Origin: Deltaproteobacteria bacterium
Lineage (GTDB): Bacteria; Desulfobacterota; GWC2-55-46; UBA9637
Direction of reading: 5' to 3'
Length of the DNA stretch: 52,974 bases
Assembly (NCBI GenBank): GCA_016219285.1
Contig: JACRNJ010000080.1
Coordinates: 1-52,974, forward strand
The position numbers were made by a program, and so were the translations under genes. The notes under the pieces are model-generated. The model saw nothing but the letters and a program-made list of their open reading frames with translations, did no database searches and was not told the origin of the DNA. Of this stretch, positions 17,440-25,625 are shown piece after piece (position 1 is the stretch's first letter; each line of letters starts with the position of its first letter).

Positions 17440-18681
17440 TTATTTTTTGTAAAGCAAAAGCCCCACCCTCTGTCTGTCCAGATATTTTATATTGTCTCCC
17501 CTTATTTCTTTCGTAGGCAAAAACGACGTAACTCCCTGAAACATCCCCCGGACAACTTCAAATACGGCAAGACCTCCTATACGGTCTTTGTCCTCTGTCT
17601 TCCATACAGATACATATCTCTTTGCAAGCCGGAAACTGCCTGCCTCGTTTTTTTGAGGTACAAGCCAGATTTCGTAGGGCTGTTCTATCATCTCCTGTAA
17701 AAGAGTGATGCTCTCGCCGTGTCCCGGCTTATTGAACTTATATACTTCTTTTGCCCCTGTTTCTTTAATTTCCATGAAAGACCGCAGCGACAGGATAACC
17801 GGTTCGCCTGCCGGGTCTTTTAAAATCTTTTCTTCGCCGTATCGTTTCTCAAATTCGGCTTTATAGAAGGAGTCCTTTTCTTTAGCCGGCAGCATCGCGC
17901 CGGTAAAATCAGGAATTGATTTTGCCAGGACATTTTCCAACGACCTTCTGCCGTAATCTGCGGCGGTTCTTAAATTTGTCGTGTCCGTAAATTTTCCCGT
18001 GTCTGCGCTTGCAAAACCCCACTGCACCTTTCCCGGATTAAAGTCAAAACCCCTGTCCGGCATCAAAGCCCTCGCCGGCATTTTATTCCCTGACACGGGG
18101 TCTACCTGCTCAATGAGATTTCCGGTAGGGTCTTTTTCCGTAACCTCTATCTTTTCCGCGGCTATATCATCGTGCGATAGTGTTGTAACCGTGCATCTGC
18201 ATCTGAATCCGTTCGGCGGATACCACTTGTCCCAGAACGGATTGTCATTCCTGAATACCTTGCCGTTCAATGCCGCGTGTGTGGGTCTTGTCCTTGAATC
18301 GTTTACCGCGTGATACTGCCAGAAGGGTCTTGTCTTTGAAACCGCCTGCATCTCTTTGTATCTGCCGACTGAGTATGCGGTCTGAATATTTGTCCTGAAT
18401 ATATTGTCCACCCGCCATGCCGCAGGGCCTGTCCAGCCCCTTTTATCAAAGACCTCTTTTGCCCTGTTTTTAAAATCGCCGAAGCTCTCTCCGTCGGCGA
18501 CTGCCTTTTGCATTGCTTCAAAGACTGTGGATAGCTCATCTCCCTTGGCAATGCCTGAAACCGAAAACGCTTTCAGTTTTGCCTCATCAGAAAGTTTATT
18601 AAACTCGCCGGGAGAGAGTTTGATTTTGTCCTTCCAGAATTTTTGCGCCCCTTCCATTGAAAGCGGTTCTAATGTCAGCAT
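17440..18681 (-). CDS. MuF-type minor head protein fused to a PBECR2-like nuclease domain
   Basis: The N-terminal two thirds is a phage Mu gpF/SPP1 gp7 minor head domain, with GWTGPAAWRVDNIFRTNIQT, YHAVNDSRTRPTHAALNGKV and the Cys motif NGFRCRCTVTTLS. From about residue 285 the protein continues into a separate domain (GEPVILSLRSFMEIK, LLQEMIEQPYEIWLVPQ, SFRLAKRYVSVW) that resembles PBECR2, a barnase/EndoU/RelE-like nuclease fold attached to phage head proteins. Such toxins may be injected with DNA. MuF is secure, PBECR2 likely, and nuclease activity unproven. Confidence 0.82.
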   Translation of the reverse strand: MLTLEPLSMEGAQKFWKDKIKLSPGEFNKLSDEAKLKAFSVSGIAKGDELSTVFEAMQKAVADGESFGDFKNRAKEVFDKRGWTGPAAWRVDNIFRTNIQTAYSVGRYKEMQAVSKTRPFWQYHAVNDSRTRPTHAALNGKVFRNDNPFWDKWYPPNGFRCRCTVTTLSHDDIAAEKIEVTEKDPTGNLIEQVDPVSGNKMPARALMPDRGFDFNPGKVQWGFASADTGKFTDTTNLRTAADYGRRSLENVLAKSIPDFTGAMLPAKEKDSFYKAEFEKRYGEEKILKDPAGEPVILSLRSFMEIKETGAKEVYKFNKPGHGESITLLQEMIEQPYEIWLVPQKNEAGSFRLAKRYVSVWKTEDKDRIGGLAVFEVVRGMFQGVTSFLPTKEIRGDNIKYLDRQRVGLLLYKK

Positions 18682-18795
18682 AAAAACGACCTCTTATATG
18701 CCCCTGCAAACGCTCTTATTTTAAAAACCATATCTAACCCTCAATAAATTTCCCTGACAGCGTGGCATATGTTTATAAACACATTTAATTTGATT

Positions 18796-20409
18796 TTAAA
18801 CATTGCCCTGCGCCGCATATTTTCCAAAAAGCCCTGCCATGAGGGTTCCTCTCTCTAAAATCCCGCTTAAACTATCCATATTCATATCCGGATAAAGTTC
18901 CAGTATCCTTGTCATCGCATCCTCAAAACTATCTGCGCCTTCCACTGCTTCTAAAATCGCTTCTTCATTTTTTAAAAACGCATCCTCTGCCTCTTTTAAA
19001 GATTTATCGGCCAATCCTTCTATCGCCTGCTGTTCAGGGGTGAATGCCGCGCCTGCCTTATTTACCATGCACACAGGGCATAAAGACCGTGAGATGTGAG
19101 ATGTGAGATATGAATCGTATTTATTCGCCTGACCGTTAAATCCCCCTATATCCCCCTTTGTCAAAGGGGGAATAGAAGGGGGATTTATCGTCTCCTCTCC
19201 GTTCTCCGGCATTGGGATATTAAATTTCTCATGAACCCATCTGACAGGGATTGTTTTAACGCCCGCCTCTGTGAGCGTTTTTATTTTGCCTGCCTCTGCC
19301 TGTAAATCCGCCTGCTGCTCATAGTGGAATTTAAACCACGGCAAAGGAGCGTCCCATCCAAAGTTAAACCCCACAAGCGGCCTTATTAAATCCTGCCTGA
19401 TTGTCTTTGCCAGCATTTCGCAGTCTGCCTCCAATAAATCCCTGCGCACATCATTATGCACCTGCCCCAGTGAATATGAGCCTGATTCTCCCTGCTGGGT
19501 TGTGAGGGTCTGCCCCAAAACCGCCTTGCTCATCTCTGCGTTGCAAAGAGAGACCAGAAGGTCATAGACGTCCCGCCCCGAATTTTTAGCAGCCTCTATA
19601 AATTCAATCTCTGTTGATTTGGAAATGATGCCTGCCGCATCGCTGCCGAGGGAACGGACGGCATTTATAAGCGCATCCTTGTCTTCCTTTGTCGCGCCCG
19701 TGTCATATTTGCCGAGACGAAGCGGCATGCCGAATACCTCTGCGAATGCAAGCCAGTCTTTGACCGCATAATTTTTAAAAAGATAAAACCATGAGGCAAC
19801 CCTTAAAATCCCCTGTCTTGTCGGATGCCCGCTCTTTGTCCTGTGCCTGTGGAATATAAATTTAAACGGCGGCAGGTCTATGCCATTTATTTCTTTTTCC
19901 GTCAGCAGCTTCGGGAACATGGAATTATTCCATGTGAATTTCCTTGGATGTATCCATCCAAGGTTTTTGATGATATTCGCCCCGTCTTTAATGTCCCACA
20001 TGATTTCAAGCGCGGAATATCCCTTGCCGATTGCGTCCAGCAGGTCAAAAAGATTTTCTTCAAATGCCGGGAGATTATTTATATTCTCTTCCACAAATTC
20101 TTTAATCTCTATGTCCTTCTTGTCATCTGAATATGGCTCTATCTCAAAATCCAATCCCAGCGCAGCCGATTTCCTTGTCTGTAATATTGAAAAGAGATGC
20201 GTGTCCTTTTCTTCCATCTCCTCAAAGAGTTCCATCTGGCTGTAAACATCGCCGCCATCCGCCGCCTTGAAGATATTAGCGAGTTTCTGCGGCGTAAGCC
20301 CGTGGGACGGATACCCGCTGAACCTGTCCCGTACAGACGCTACAGCCAAAACCCTGTCATCAGGCTTTTTTTGAACTGCTATTTCTTTTCCGAAATTATC
20401 GTAGATCAT
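18796..20409 (-). CDS. Mu gp29-like (DUF935) portal protein
   Basis: Portal protein through which DNA is packed. The family is recognised from LTPQKLANIFKAADGGDVYSQ, LFEEMEEKDTHLFSILQTRK, KGYSALEIMW, FAEVFGMPLRLGKYDTGA and ILGQTLTTQQGESGS-like residues. I use the ATG at 20409 (MIYDNFGKEI); an in-frame ATG at 20442 adds 11 residues encoded by the adjoining family C repeat. Residues about 410-423 (INPPSIPPLTKGDIGG) are another in-frame copy of that palindrome (19141-19183), close to the start of the C-terminal part. Confidence 0.92.
   Translation of the reverse strand: MIYDNFGKEIAVQKKPDDRVLAVASVRDRFSGYPSHGLTPQKLANIFKAADGGDVYSQMELFEEMEEKDTHLFSILQTRKSAALGLDFEIEPYSDDKKDIEIKEFVEENINNLPAFEENLFDLLDAIGKGYSALEIMWDIKDGANIIKNLGWIHPRKFTWNNSMFPKLLTEKEINGIDLPPFKFIFHRHRTKSGHPTRQGILRVASWFYLFKNYAVKDWLAFAEVFGMPLRLGKYDTGATKEDKDALINAVRSLGSDAAGIISKSTEIEFIEAAKNSGRDVYDLLVSLCNAEMSKAVLGQTLTTQQGESGSYSLGQVHNDVRRDLLEADCEMLAKTIRQDLIRPLVGFNFGWDAPLPWFKFHYEQQADLQAEAGKIKTLTEAGVKTIPVRWVHEKFNIPMPENGEETINPPSIPPLTKGDIGGFNGQANKYDSYLTSHISRSLCPVCMVNKAGAAFTPEQQAIEGLADKSLKEAEDAFLKNEEAILEAVEGADSFEDAMTRILELYPDMNMDSLSGILERGTLMAGLFGKYAAQGNV
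19141..19183. repeat. In-frame family C palindrome in the portal gene
   Basis: TCCCCCTTTGTCAAAGGGGG (within 19151-19170), with flanking C-rich and G-rich arms, encodes PPSIPPLTKGDIGG without breaking the frame. Confidence 0.75.
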
Positions 20410-20485
20410 ATAAATACTAAACCACCCCTCAACTCCCCCCATCCCCCTCTTTGATTAAAGAGGGGGAGCAGAGGGGAGAGGAAGC

Positions 20486-21856
20486 TTAATACGTCCCGCT
20501 TTGAAATGCCGCTGATTTGCGGCTTTGAACCTTTTCGTATTCAATTTTTTGATATGGCGTTTCTGCCGCATGGAGCGCCAGCATATCTGCCCAAAACTCA
20601 TCTGCGTGTCCCACCTCCGACCTGTCGGCGTCAAATCTGGGGTTGCCTGCAACGGTTAATATCTTCCTCACGCTGTGATGTGATTCTCTGATAACCCTGT
20701 CCGCAGGTATTCTTATCAGACGGTCTTCAAACTTCTGCTTGCCTGTTGTCGCAAGGTTCTGTTTTACCGCTCCTGTAAAAAGCACTCCCTCAACCGTGTA
20801 TTCGCCGTATTTTCTCTTTGAATCCTCGACCGGCTTTTCGCCCATGCCTGTCTGATCCTTGCAGAACCTGATGACTTTGTAGGCCTTCATAATTCTATCC
20901 TCTTCCGCATCCTGCTCCGCAAAGCTCTTCCCCTTCATCCGCACAACTTCCCGCGTCCAGTATACATCGCCGGTTTTTTCCAGCACCCATATCACCGTCA
21001 GGTTTCTGCGCCGGCCTATATCCATGCCCACATAGCAGGGACCGCCGGCATAAAGTTCCGGTTTGCCCGCATCGTCATGCTCGCAGCTTGCAATCAGTTC
21101 CCATGTCAGCCATGAGGTCGCCTCGTCAACAGGGTTGCACATATATTCCTGCTGCCATGTCTCCTCGTCCCCTGCCGCATCTCTTTGCTCAGCGAGCCAT
21201 GCTTCACGTTCTTTGCCGGTTAATTTCCTGCCTTTTACTTTCGCAGCGAGTCCCTGCTCAACCGCGTCTATGATTGTTGTGGAATGGAGAGACCAGCTAT
21301 TGCCTTTTTTTGCGTCCTCCGCCATCCTGTAATAGCGGTTGCCCATGCCGTTGTGGGTGGACAGCACCCTGACAGGGTACCCCCATGTTACGACAGGGAT
21401 AGCAGCCTTCCAAAGTTCTTCCGGTTGTTTATGAAATGCGTATTCATCCAGCACTAATTTTCCGCCCTTGCTCCGGAACGCCTTTGGATTGGATGACAGG
21501 GCGTTTATTCTTTTGCCTGAGGCAAATTCTATGACATAAGCCTTGATGTCATTATCGGAATCTATAACGATTTCTCCGAGTTCCTTCGCGGCCATGTTAA
21601 AGAGCTTTGACCACTGAGCACAGTAGAGGATATATTCCCTTGCCGCGCTTTGATCTGCGGACGAAAACCAGACATCCATAGCGCCCTTTGACTTGGCTGC
21701 ATCAAGGACGTCCTCATAAGCCTGAGCATAGGTCATTCCGATGCGCCTGGACTTTTCACAGATTTTAAATCTGGACGTGTCCGTAAGCCATTTTGACTGG
21801 TAGGGCAAAAAATATTCATGCAACACACCCCCTGCCCCTCTCAAGAGGGGAGTCAT
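20486..21856 (-). CDS. Mu gp28-like terminase large subunit
   Basis: Packaging ATPase and nuclease. Visible motifs are a deviant Walker A (CEKSRRIGMTYA), Walker B (GGKLVLDEYAFH), a coupling region (RVLSTHNGMGNRYY), and an RNase H-type nuclease beginning YVGMDIGRRRNLTVIWVLE. The first residues (MTPLLRGAGGVLHEYF) come from a family C palindrome (21824-21853) at the gene start. The ATG overlaps the DUF3486 stop as ATGA; an ancestral start probably lay at the GTG/TTG just before HEYF. Otherwise full length. Confidence 0.92.
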   Translation of the reverse strand: MTPLLRGAGGVLHEYFLPYQSKWLTDTSRFKICEKSRRIGMTYAQAYEDVLDAAKSKGAMDVWFSSADQSAAREYILYCAQWSKLFNMAAKELGEIVIDSDNDIKAYVIEFASGKRINALSSNPKAFRSKGGKLVLDEYAFHKQPEELWKAAIPVVTWGYPVRVLSTHNGMGNRYYRMAEDAKKGNSWSLHSTTIIDAVEQGLAAKVKGRKLTGKEREAWLAEQRDAAGDEETWQQEYMCNPVDEATSWLTWELIASCEHDDAGKPELYAGGPCYVGMDIGRRRNLTVIWVLEKTGDVYWTREVVRMKGKSFAEQDAEEDRIMKAYKVIRFCKDQTGMGEKPVEDSKRKYGEYTVEGVLFTGAVKQNLATTGKQKFEDRLIRIPADRVIRESHHSVRKILTVAGNPRFDADRSEVGHADEFWADMLALHAAETPYQKIEYEKVQSRKSAAFQSGTY

Positions 21857-22377
21857 CTCACTATCCCCAAAACCCGCTCCTCTATCTGTTTTATAACCTC
21901 TTCGGACAGGCCGCCCTTTCTGGCCTCTTGTTTGATTGTGTCCGCTGCCGCCGATGCCTTTTTCTGAATGTCAGCCTGTAACTTCTCGCGGATAACGCTT
22001 GAGCCCTGCAGTTTTGAAAATGCCATCATCAGTGTTCCGAATTTCTGGCCCGACAGATCATCCATCTGCAGCAGATGCTCCAAAACCTTTTGCGTGAATA
22101 TTTTTGACGCCGCCTCTTCCATTGTGAGGGCGTCGCCTACTTCGCTGACTATGGCCTTTGCCTTTTCCTCCACGACCTTTAATCTTTCAATACGCGCAAG
22201 GAAGTCTTTGCCGTAGCGTCCGACCGAACTTTTAGAAACTGTGTATCCCTTGCCGGCGAGCCATCTGACAATATCGCCGTAAGTCACACCCGGTGTCGCC
22301 AGCTTTATATTGATCCCTTCAATATCTTCCGGCGCCAGTTTCACGGCTATGGATGAGTGTGAGCGGTTTTTTGACAT
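21853..22377 (-). CDS. Mu gp27-like (DUF3486) protein, probable terminase small subunit
   Basis: The 174-residue protein starts MSKNRSHSSIAVKLAPEDIE, has an HTH-like region (TYGDIVRWLAGKGYTVSKSSVG) and a long helical rest, as in the DUF3486 family encoded just before the large terminase in Mu-like phages. It overlaps the terminase start by 4 nt. Confidence 0.88.
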   Translation of the reverse strand: MSKNRSHSSIAVKLAPEDIEGINIKLATPGVTYGDIVRWLAGKGYTVSKSSVGRYGKDFLARIERLKVVEEKAKAIVSEVGDALTMEEAASKIFTQKVLEHLLQMDDLSGQKFGTLMMAFSKLQGSSVIREKLQADIQKKASAAADTIKQEARKGGLSEEVIKQIEERVLGIVR

Positions 22378-22394
22378 ATCTTTTTTTTACACCC

Positions 22395-22478
22395 CTAAGT
22401 CAGGGAGAGCCGCAAATCATTCAGCGTCAAACTAATCACCCTGTCGCTGAGTCCGTCCCCGCTGGATGCGTAAATCAT
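22395..22478 (-). CDS. Possible 27-residue phage peptide
   Basis: A small frame (MIYASSGDGLSDRVISLTLN...) fills the gap between the coiled-coil membrane protein and DUF3486 and follows GGAGGG by 11 nt. There is no recognisable family, and it may be chance. Confidence 0.2.
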   Translation of the reverse strand: MIYASSGDGLSDRVISLTLNDLRLSLT

Positions 22479-22481
22479 GCC

Positions 22482-22784
22482 TCATATTTCCCTCCTTAAA
22501 AGCGTGTCTATCTTTTTATCCAATGAATCCAGTTTATATTCGACACCGGATATTGTCCTTATGTAGTCATCTTTCAGGACATACTGTTTCGGGAGCTGCG
22601 TTTTAAATTCCATGAAGTCCCGCTCTACCCTGTCTGTCTTTTGCTCAGCCGCTATAAATCTGGATTTAATTTCTCTGTGTAAAGATTTTAAAAAATAGCC
22701 AATCATGGCTATTCCCGCGCCGATGATGGTCATCAGCGCCGGGGTAACGAGGGCTATAACATCCTTCAATGTGGCGCTGTCCAT
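22482..22784 (-). CDS. Small membrane-anchored coiled-coil phage protein
   Basis: One membrane segment (about residues 12-32, LVTPALMTIIGAGIAMIGYF) is followed by a charged helical tail (KSRFIAAEQKTDRVERDFME, then EYKLDSLDKKIDTLLRRE). This is the layout of Mu gp26 (DUF2730)-like and spanin or XhlA-like proteins. It starts 1 bp after the holin gene, so a lysis role is plausible, but the position before DUF3486 equally fits gp26. Confidence 0.6.
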   Translation of the reverse strand: MDSATLKDVIALVTPALMTIIGAGIAMIGYFLKSLHREIKSRFIAAEQKTDRVERDFMEFKTQLPKQYVLKDDYIRTISGVEYKLDSLDKKIDTLLRREI

Positions 22785-23195
22785 TTATTCAGCCTTCTCC
22801 CTTTGCCACTTTTCCAACCCTCTTGTGCCGGCGGCGACTCCAAGCACAACAAGCATCGCGCTCCATATGCCGTCGGGGATGATTATCGGCTGCAATTTAA
22901 AATACGGCATCAGGACATAATTGTTGATTATCGTGAGGGCGAAGGTGTAGCCGATGAGGGGCCTCCATGACCACTGTATCCAATGCTCGCTCTTTGCCTC
23001 TTCCCTCATGGTCTGGTTTATCCCGCTGTTTACAGACGCTGCTATTTTATATTCCTCAAGCGCAAGTTTTTCAGCCTCAAGCCTGAACTCCTCTTTCTCT
23101 TTTTCACTTAGAGATGCAGGCAGATATTTATCCGCAAGTTTTCCGACTACCTTGCCGACTGTCGCTTGTATCAAATCTCCGATTATTGACGTCAT
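22785..23195 (-). CDS. Holin of the 3TM/GTA type
   Basis: The 136-residue protein has an amphipathic N-terminal helix (IIGDLIQATVGKVVGKLADK), a charged middle, and the conserved WIQWSWRPLIGYTFALTIIN hydrophobic block with a second membrane segment near IPDGIWSAMLVVLGVAAGTR. This matches the 3TM holin family known from gene transfer agents and phages. It is next to the endolysin gene. Confidence 0.8.
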   Translation of the reverse strand: MTSIIGDLIQATVGKVVGKLADKYLPASLSEKEKEEFRLEAEKLALEEYKIAASVNSGINQTMREEAKSEHWIQWSWRPLIGYTFALTIINNYVLMPYFKLQPIIIPDGIWSAMLVVLGVAAGTRGLEKWQREKAE

Positions 23196-23252
23196 ATGCT
23201 GATAGTCCTTTTTTATTCCCCCTTTTTTAAGGGGGATAGGGGGTTGTAGCCC

Positions 23253-23657
23253 CTACCGGCATATCCTGTAAAGCTCCACCATCCTGTTCATCCAGCCGCA
23301 CATAAACACCGGCCTTTTCAGGCTGCTGTAAAATTTGATCCTTAAAAAAATAAAATCAGTCCAATCCCGGGCGAGCGTTTTGAATTCTAACGCCCGTGAA
23401 ACGCCGTGCTGAACCGCCGCATCCAAGATAACAACGCACATCGGCCACTCCGCAGACTCACAGCCGGCCTTGCTCCAGTAATCTTTTTTATAAATCTCTT
23501 TAGCAGCGTCTTGTGAGAGGTTTTTAATATCAAGCGCCGGGTACGCCTTTTTCGAAATGCCATAGTTTGTTTCTCCTCCGGGGTCGGCGGGATTGTTGAC
23601 ATATCCGCCTTCCTGTTTTATAACAAAATCTATTGCGCGTTCAAAATTGCCGGACAT
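23253..23657 (-). CDS. Endolysin, glycoside hydrolase 108 family
   Basis: The sequence FERAIDFVIKQEGGYVNNPADPGGETNYGISKKAYP is the GH108 signature (read in parts); the Glu of EGGY is the expected catalytic acid. The 134-residue protein is at the short end for the family but keeps the C-terminal GWMNRMVELYRI. It would cut peptidoglycan during lysis, with the holin gene immediately downstream. Confidence 0.9.
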   Translation of the reverse strand: MSGNFERAIDFVIKQEGGYVNNPADPGGETNYGISKKAYPALDIKNLSQDAAKEIYKKDYWSKAGCESAEWPMCVVILDAAVQHGVSRALEFKTLARDWTDFIFLRIKFYSSLKRPVFMCGWMNRMVELYRICR

Positions 23658-23674
23658 GTTTTTTAACCCCTTTT

Positions 23675-23751
23675 CAAGGCTAAAGCCTTGAGTTACTGTA
23701 ACTCAAACCTTTAGGTTTGAGATAGAGGCGGGGACGGCTTTCGCCGTCCCC
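23675..23751. repeat. Cluster of hairpins between the Mor and endolysin genes
   Basis: Three or four adjacent palindromes: CAAGGCTAAAGCCTTG, AGTTACTGTAACT, TCAAACCTTTAGGTTTGA, and a strong GGGGACGGC/GCCGTCCCC hairpin (23730-23751). The last could end early transcription; the others look like dispersed repeats. No gene is present in 23658-23831. Confidence 0.6.
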
Positions 23752-23831
23752 TGAGGTGAGGAAATGAAAGAAGCGATGTGATTATAGGGAAAATGGAGAG
23801 GGAATGTCTTTTGAACAATGCAAGAAAATTA

Positions 23832-24113
23832 TTATATCTGTTTTTTATTTTGTTCTCTGTGTAAAATCTCATAGACCCATCTCTCACTGATACCCGTTTG
23901 CAGCGCAAGCTCTTTATGGTTTATGCCGTTATAATGTCTTTTTATATATTCTTCTTTTTTCTTTGCAATCAGGCTGTCTATAGGACGGATGTATATACCT
24001 ACCGAACCCATTTTCTCGGCGAGCTTGATGGCAACTTCCATGCCGCACTGGTTGGCTACCAGTCTCAAATCCCCGGGCAAGTCATCAGGTTTTAAACCTT
24101 CAAGCCACTTCAT
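23832..24113 (-). CDS. Mor/C family middle-operon transcription activator
   Basis: The start at 24113 is preferred because GGGAGATAAATATA precedes its ATG; a longer frame would start at 24152. The 93-residue protein has the Mor family dimerisation part (DDLPGDLRLVANQCGMEVAI) and a C-terminal HTH (INHKELALQTGISERWVYEIL). In Mu, Mor turns on the middle promoter that leads to late expression. Here it sits just before the lysis and head genes, as expected. Confidence 0.88.
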   Translation of the reverse strand: MKWLEGLKPDDLPGDLRLVANQCGMEVAIKLAEKMGSVGIYIRPIDSLIAKKKEEYIKRHYNGINHKELALQTGISERWVYEILHREQNKKQI

Positions 24114-24363
24114 TATATTTATCTCCCTGATCCGCTCTTTTACCGCCTTCATATCCGCAACCGGCAGACTCCTGCGACAACTCCAGTATCATCGCGCTCT
24201 CTATATCTCCGATGCCGACCTGCTGTTTGGCGGCAATATCTTTTATGGTCGTGGGTTTGAATACATCCGCTGCCAGATACTCTGCGATACGCATCAGGTT
24301 TTGCTGGCTGTCATTCGTGTAGTCGGTTTTTTTCTCTTTGACCTGTGCTGCGGTTTCGTCCAT
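24100..24363 (-). CDS. Small phage HTH protein (early region)
   Basis: The 87-residue protein has a winged-helix-like segment (SQQNLMRIAEYLAADVFKPT, then TIKDIAAKQQVGIGDIESAM) similar in pattern to IclR-like domains of Mu-type early proteins. A good AAAGGAGG site precedes the ATG. The last 25 residues are low in pattern and overlap the Mor gene, so the C-terminus may have drifted. Function unknown. Confidence 0.55.
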   Translation of the reverse strand: MDETAAQVKEKKTDYTNDSQQNLMRIAEYLAADVFKPTTIKDIAAKQQVGIGDIESAMILELSQESAGCGYEGGKRADQGDKYNEVA

Positions 24364-24375
24364 CTTTGCCTCCTT

Positions 24376-24570
24376 TTACATCAACAACCTTTTATAAAAT
24401 TCATCTTCCAAAACCCGCCCTGCTTCTTTAAAACCGAGTCTGATATTTGCGCCGAGCCGCATGTCGTCAAGCAGTTCCTTCATGCCTGCAGTCTCCTCAA
24501 AAAAAATGAGCGGGATGTTGTGTTCGCTGCCCATCCTCTTTATCTCCTTTACGGCTTCATCCCGCATCAT
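24376..24570 (-). CDS. Small early phage protein of unknown function
   Basis: A 64-residue frame (NIPLIFFEETAGMKELLDDM, then RLGFKEAGRVLEDEFYKRLL). Its first codons lie directly against the family D repeats. A second start at MGSEHNIPL has its own AAGGAG site. Whether this is a whole gene or the tail of one broken by the repeats cannot be told. Confidence 0.45.
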   Translation of the reverse strand: MMRDEAVKEIKRMGSEHNIPLIFFEETAGMKELLDDMRLGANIRLGFKEAGRVLEDEFYKRLLM

Positions 24571-24576
24571 TGCTAA

Positions 24577-24638
24577 CCCTTGACAGGCATTCTGTCTGTC
24601 AAGGGCTAACCCTTGACAGACAGGATGCCTGTCAAGGG
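24577..24638. repeat. Two tandem family D palindromes inside the phage early region
   Basis: Copy 1 is 24577-24605 and copy 2 is 24610-24638; each has arms CCCTTGACAG and CTGTCAAGGG. They form the 3' end of the next gene (residues PLTGILSVKG) and so probably truncate it. Confidence 0.85.
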
Positions 24639-24893
24639 CTTGCCCTCCGCTGTCCAGCTGTCTAATTTTGATTTGCTAATTTCCATGCCGGTCAGTTCGC
24701 TCATCTTGCCTGCAATGATATCTCTTGAAAGGGGTGAGTTCTTAATTGCATCTGAAATAAGATGCCTCAAACGCACATCAATATTAAATGCGCCTGCCTT
24801 TGTGGTCTGTTTATCAGTGTCCTTTTTGAGTTTTTCTATCACATCAAAAAGGCTGATTTGGTTTGAATTGCCCATGCCTGTTCTTTTTCCCAT
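24606..24893 (-). CDS. Mu-like early-region protein, C-terminus replaced by a repeat
   Basis: The 95-residue protein has the pattern VRLRHLISDAIKNSPLSRDI then AGKMSELTGMEISKSKLDSW, seen in a small early protein of many Mu-like phages, where it is followed by TAES and a further domain. Here it runs TAEGK and then PLTGILSVKG, which is encoded by the family D palindrome. The rest of the domain is gone, so it is probably truncated. Function in the family is unknown. Confidence 0.55.
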   Translation of the reverse strand: MGKRTGMGNSNQISLFDVIEKLKKDTDKQTTKAGAFNIDVRLRHLISDAIKNSPLSRDIIAGKMSELTGMEISKSKLDSWTAEGKPLTGILSVKG

Positions 24894-25004
24894 TTTAGCC
24901 TTTACAGACCTCTCTGAATTTTGCTAAACTCAAACCAAGTTTAAAACCAAGGGACGGCCAATCCGCCAAGACAACCCGTCCCCCCGAGATTGCCCCCGAA
25001 GTAT

Positions 25005-25343
25005 TTATCGGGGGGTATGCGGAACGCCCTTGTGAGGCATCCGCTTTTTCCGCCCCTTGTGAGGGCAGAAAGGTTGAAATGATAGCCCGGTTATATAATG
25101 CCCCCTTTTAGACCGACCGGAAGCGCCGACATCCCGAGTCAAATTGACTCGGGAGGTCTCGCCTTCTTTGAACTCGTTTTTATGCCTATTGTAAAGTCTG
25201 CGGATAGACTCGGCAGGGAATTGGTACCCGCATTTAATACCCACTATCTCTCCGTCCACCCACTGACTGTTTTGATGACCCAAAAGGTCAATCCCATGGG
25301 CCGAAGCCAAAACAGGAAGATTTGTTTGTTCCATAAAACGCAT
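25005..25343 (-). CDS. Antirepressor-like (Bro-N-type) phage protein, possibly degenerate
   Basis: The segment WVDGEIVGIKCGYQFPAESI followed by RRLYNRHKNEFKEG resembles the N-terminal part of Bro-N/antirepressor-like phage proteins. It then meets TSRVNLTRD, encoded by a TCCCGAGTCAA/TTGACTCGGGA palindrome (25132-25154). The remainder (PFCPHKGRKKRMPHKG) is low in pattern and probably out of the ancestral frame. I treat it as a damaged gene. The following 24894-25004 contains hairpins only. Confidence 0.4.
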   Translation of the reverse strand: MRFMEQTNLPVLASAHGIDLLGHQNSQWVDGEIVGIKCGYQFPAESIRRLYNRHKNEFKEGETSRVNLTRDVGASGRSKRGHYITGLSFQPFCPHKGRKKRMPHKGVPHTPR

Positions 25344-25354
25344 CCTTTAAAAAG

Positions 25355-25573
25355 TTACGCCTCCTTCTTATCCCTGTCTATCTCGTCCCAGATGGAGAGC
25401 GGCAGGCCGGTTGCCTCGCATATAGCCTCTCTATACTTGAGCGCTTTGATTTTTCCGCGCATCACAGCGTATGTCGTCCAGCGGGATACCCCGCATTTAC
25501 GGGCAATCCGGGCAGCTTTGATGCCTTTCTTTATAAGTTCAAGCTGTATTTTTTTGTCTAATGGTAACAACAT
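25355..25573 (-). CDS. Ner-like HTH regulator, first gene of the phage leftward operon
   Basis: The 72-residue protein starts MLLPLDKKIQLELIKKG and has an HTH (KAARIARKCGVSRWTTYAVM). It is divergent from the repressor-like gene at 25693, as ner is from c in Mu. Ner-type proteins turn off early transcription. Its first nine codons are covered by a 27-bp sequence that is repeated 45 bp upstream (25592-25618). Confidence 0.65.
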   Translation of the reverse strand: MLLPLDKKIQLELIKKGIKAARIARKCGVSRWTTYAVMRGKIKALKYREAICEATGLPLSIWDEIDRDKKEA

Positions 25574-25618
25574 CTTTTCACCCCCTTATGCTATTTTTTT
25601 GTCTTATAGTAACAACAT
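25547..25618. repeat. 27-bp direct repeat with 45-bp period at the start of the Ner-like gene
   Basis: Copies at 25547-25573 and 25592-25618 are identical at 25 of 27 positions and contain GTAACAACAT. They are candidate operator sites or an old 45-bp duplication of the gene's 5' end. Confidence 0.8.
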
Positions 25619-25625
25619 GGATATA

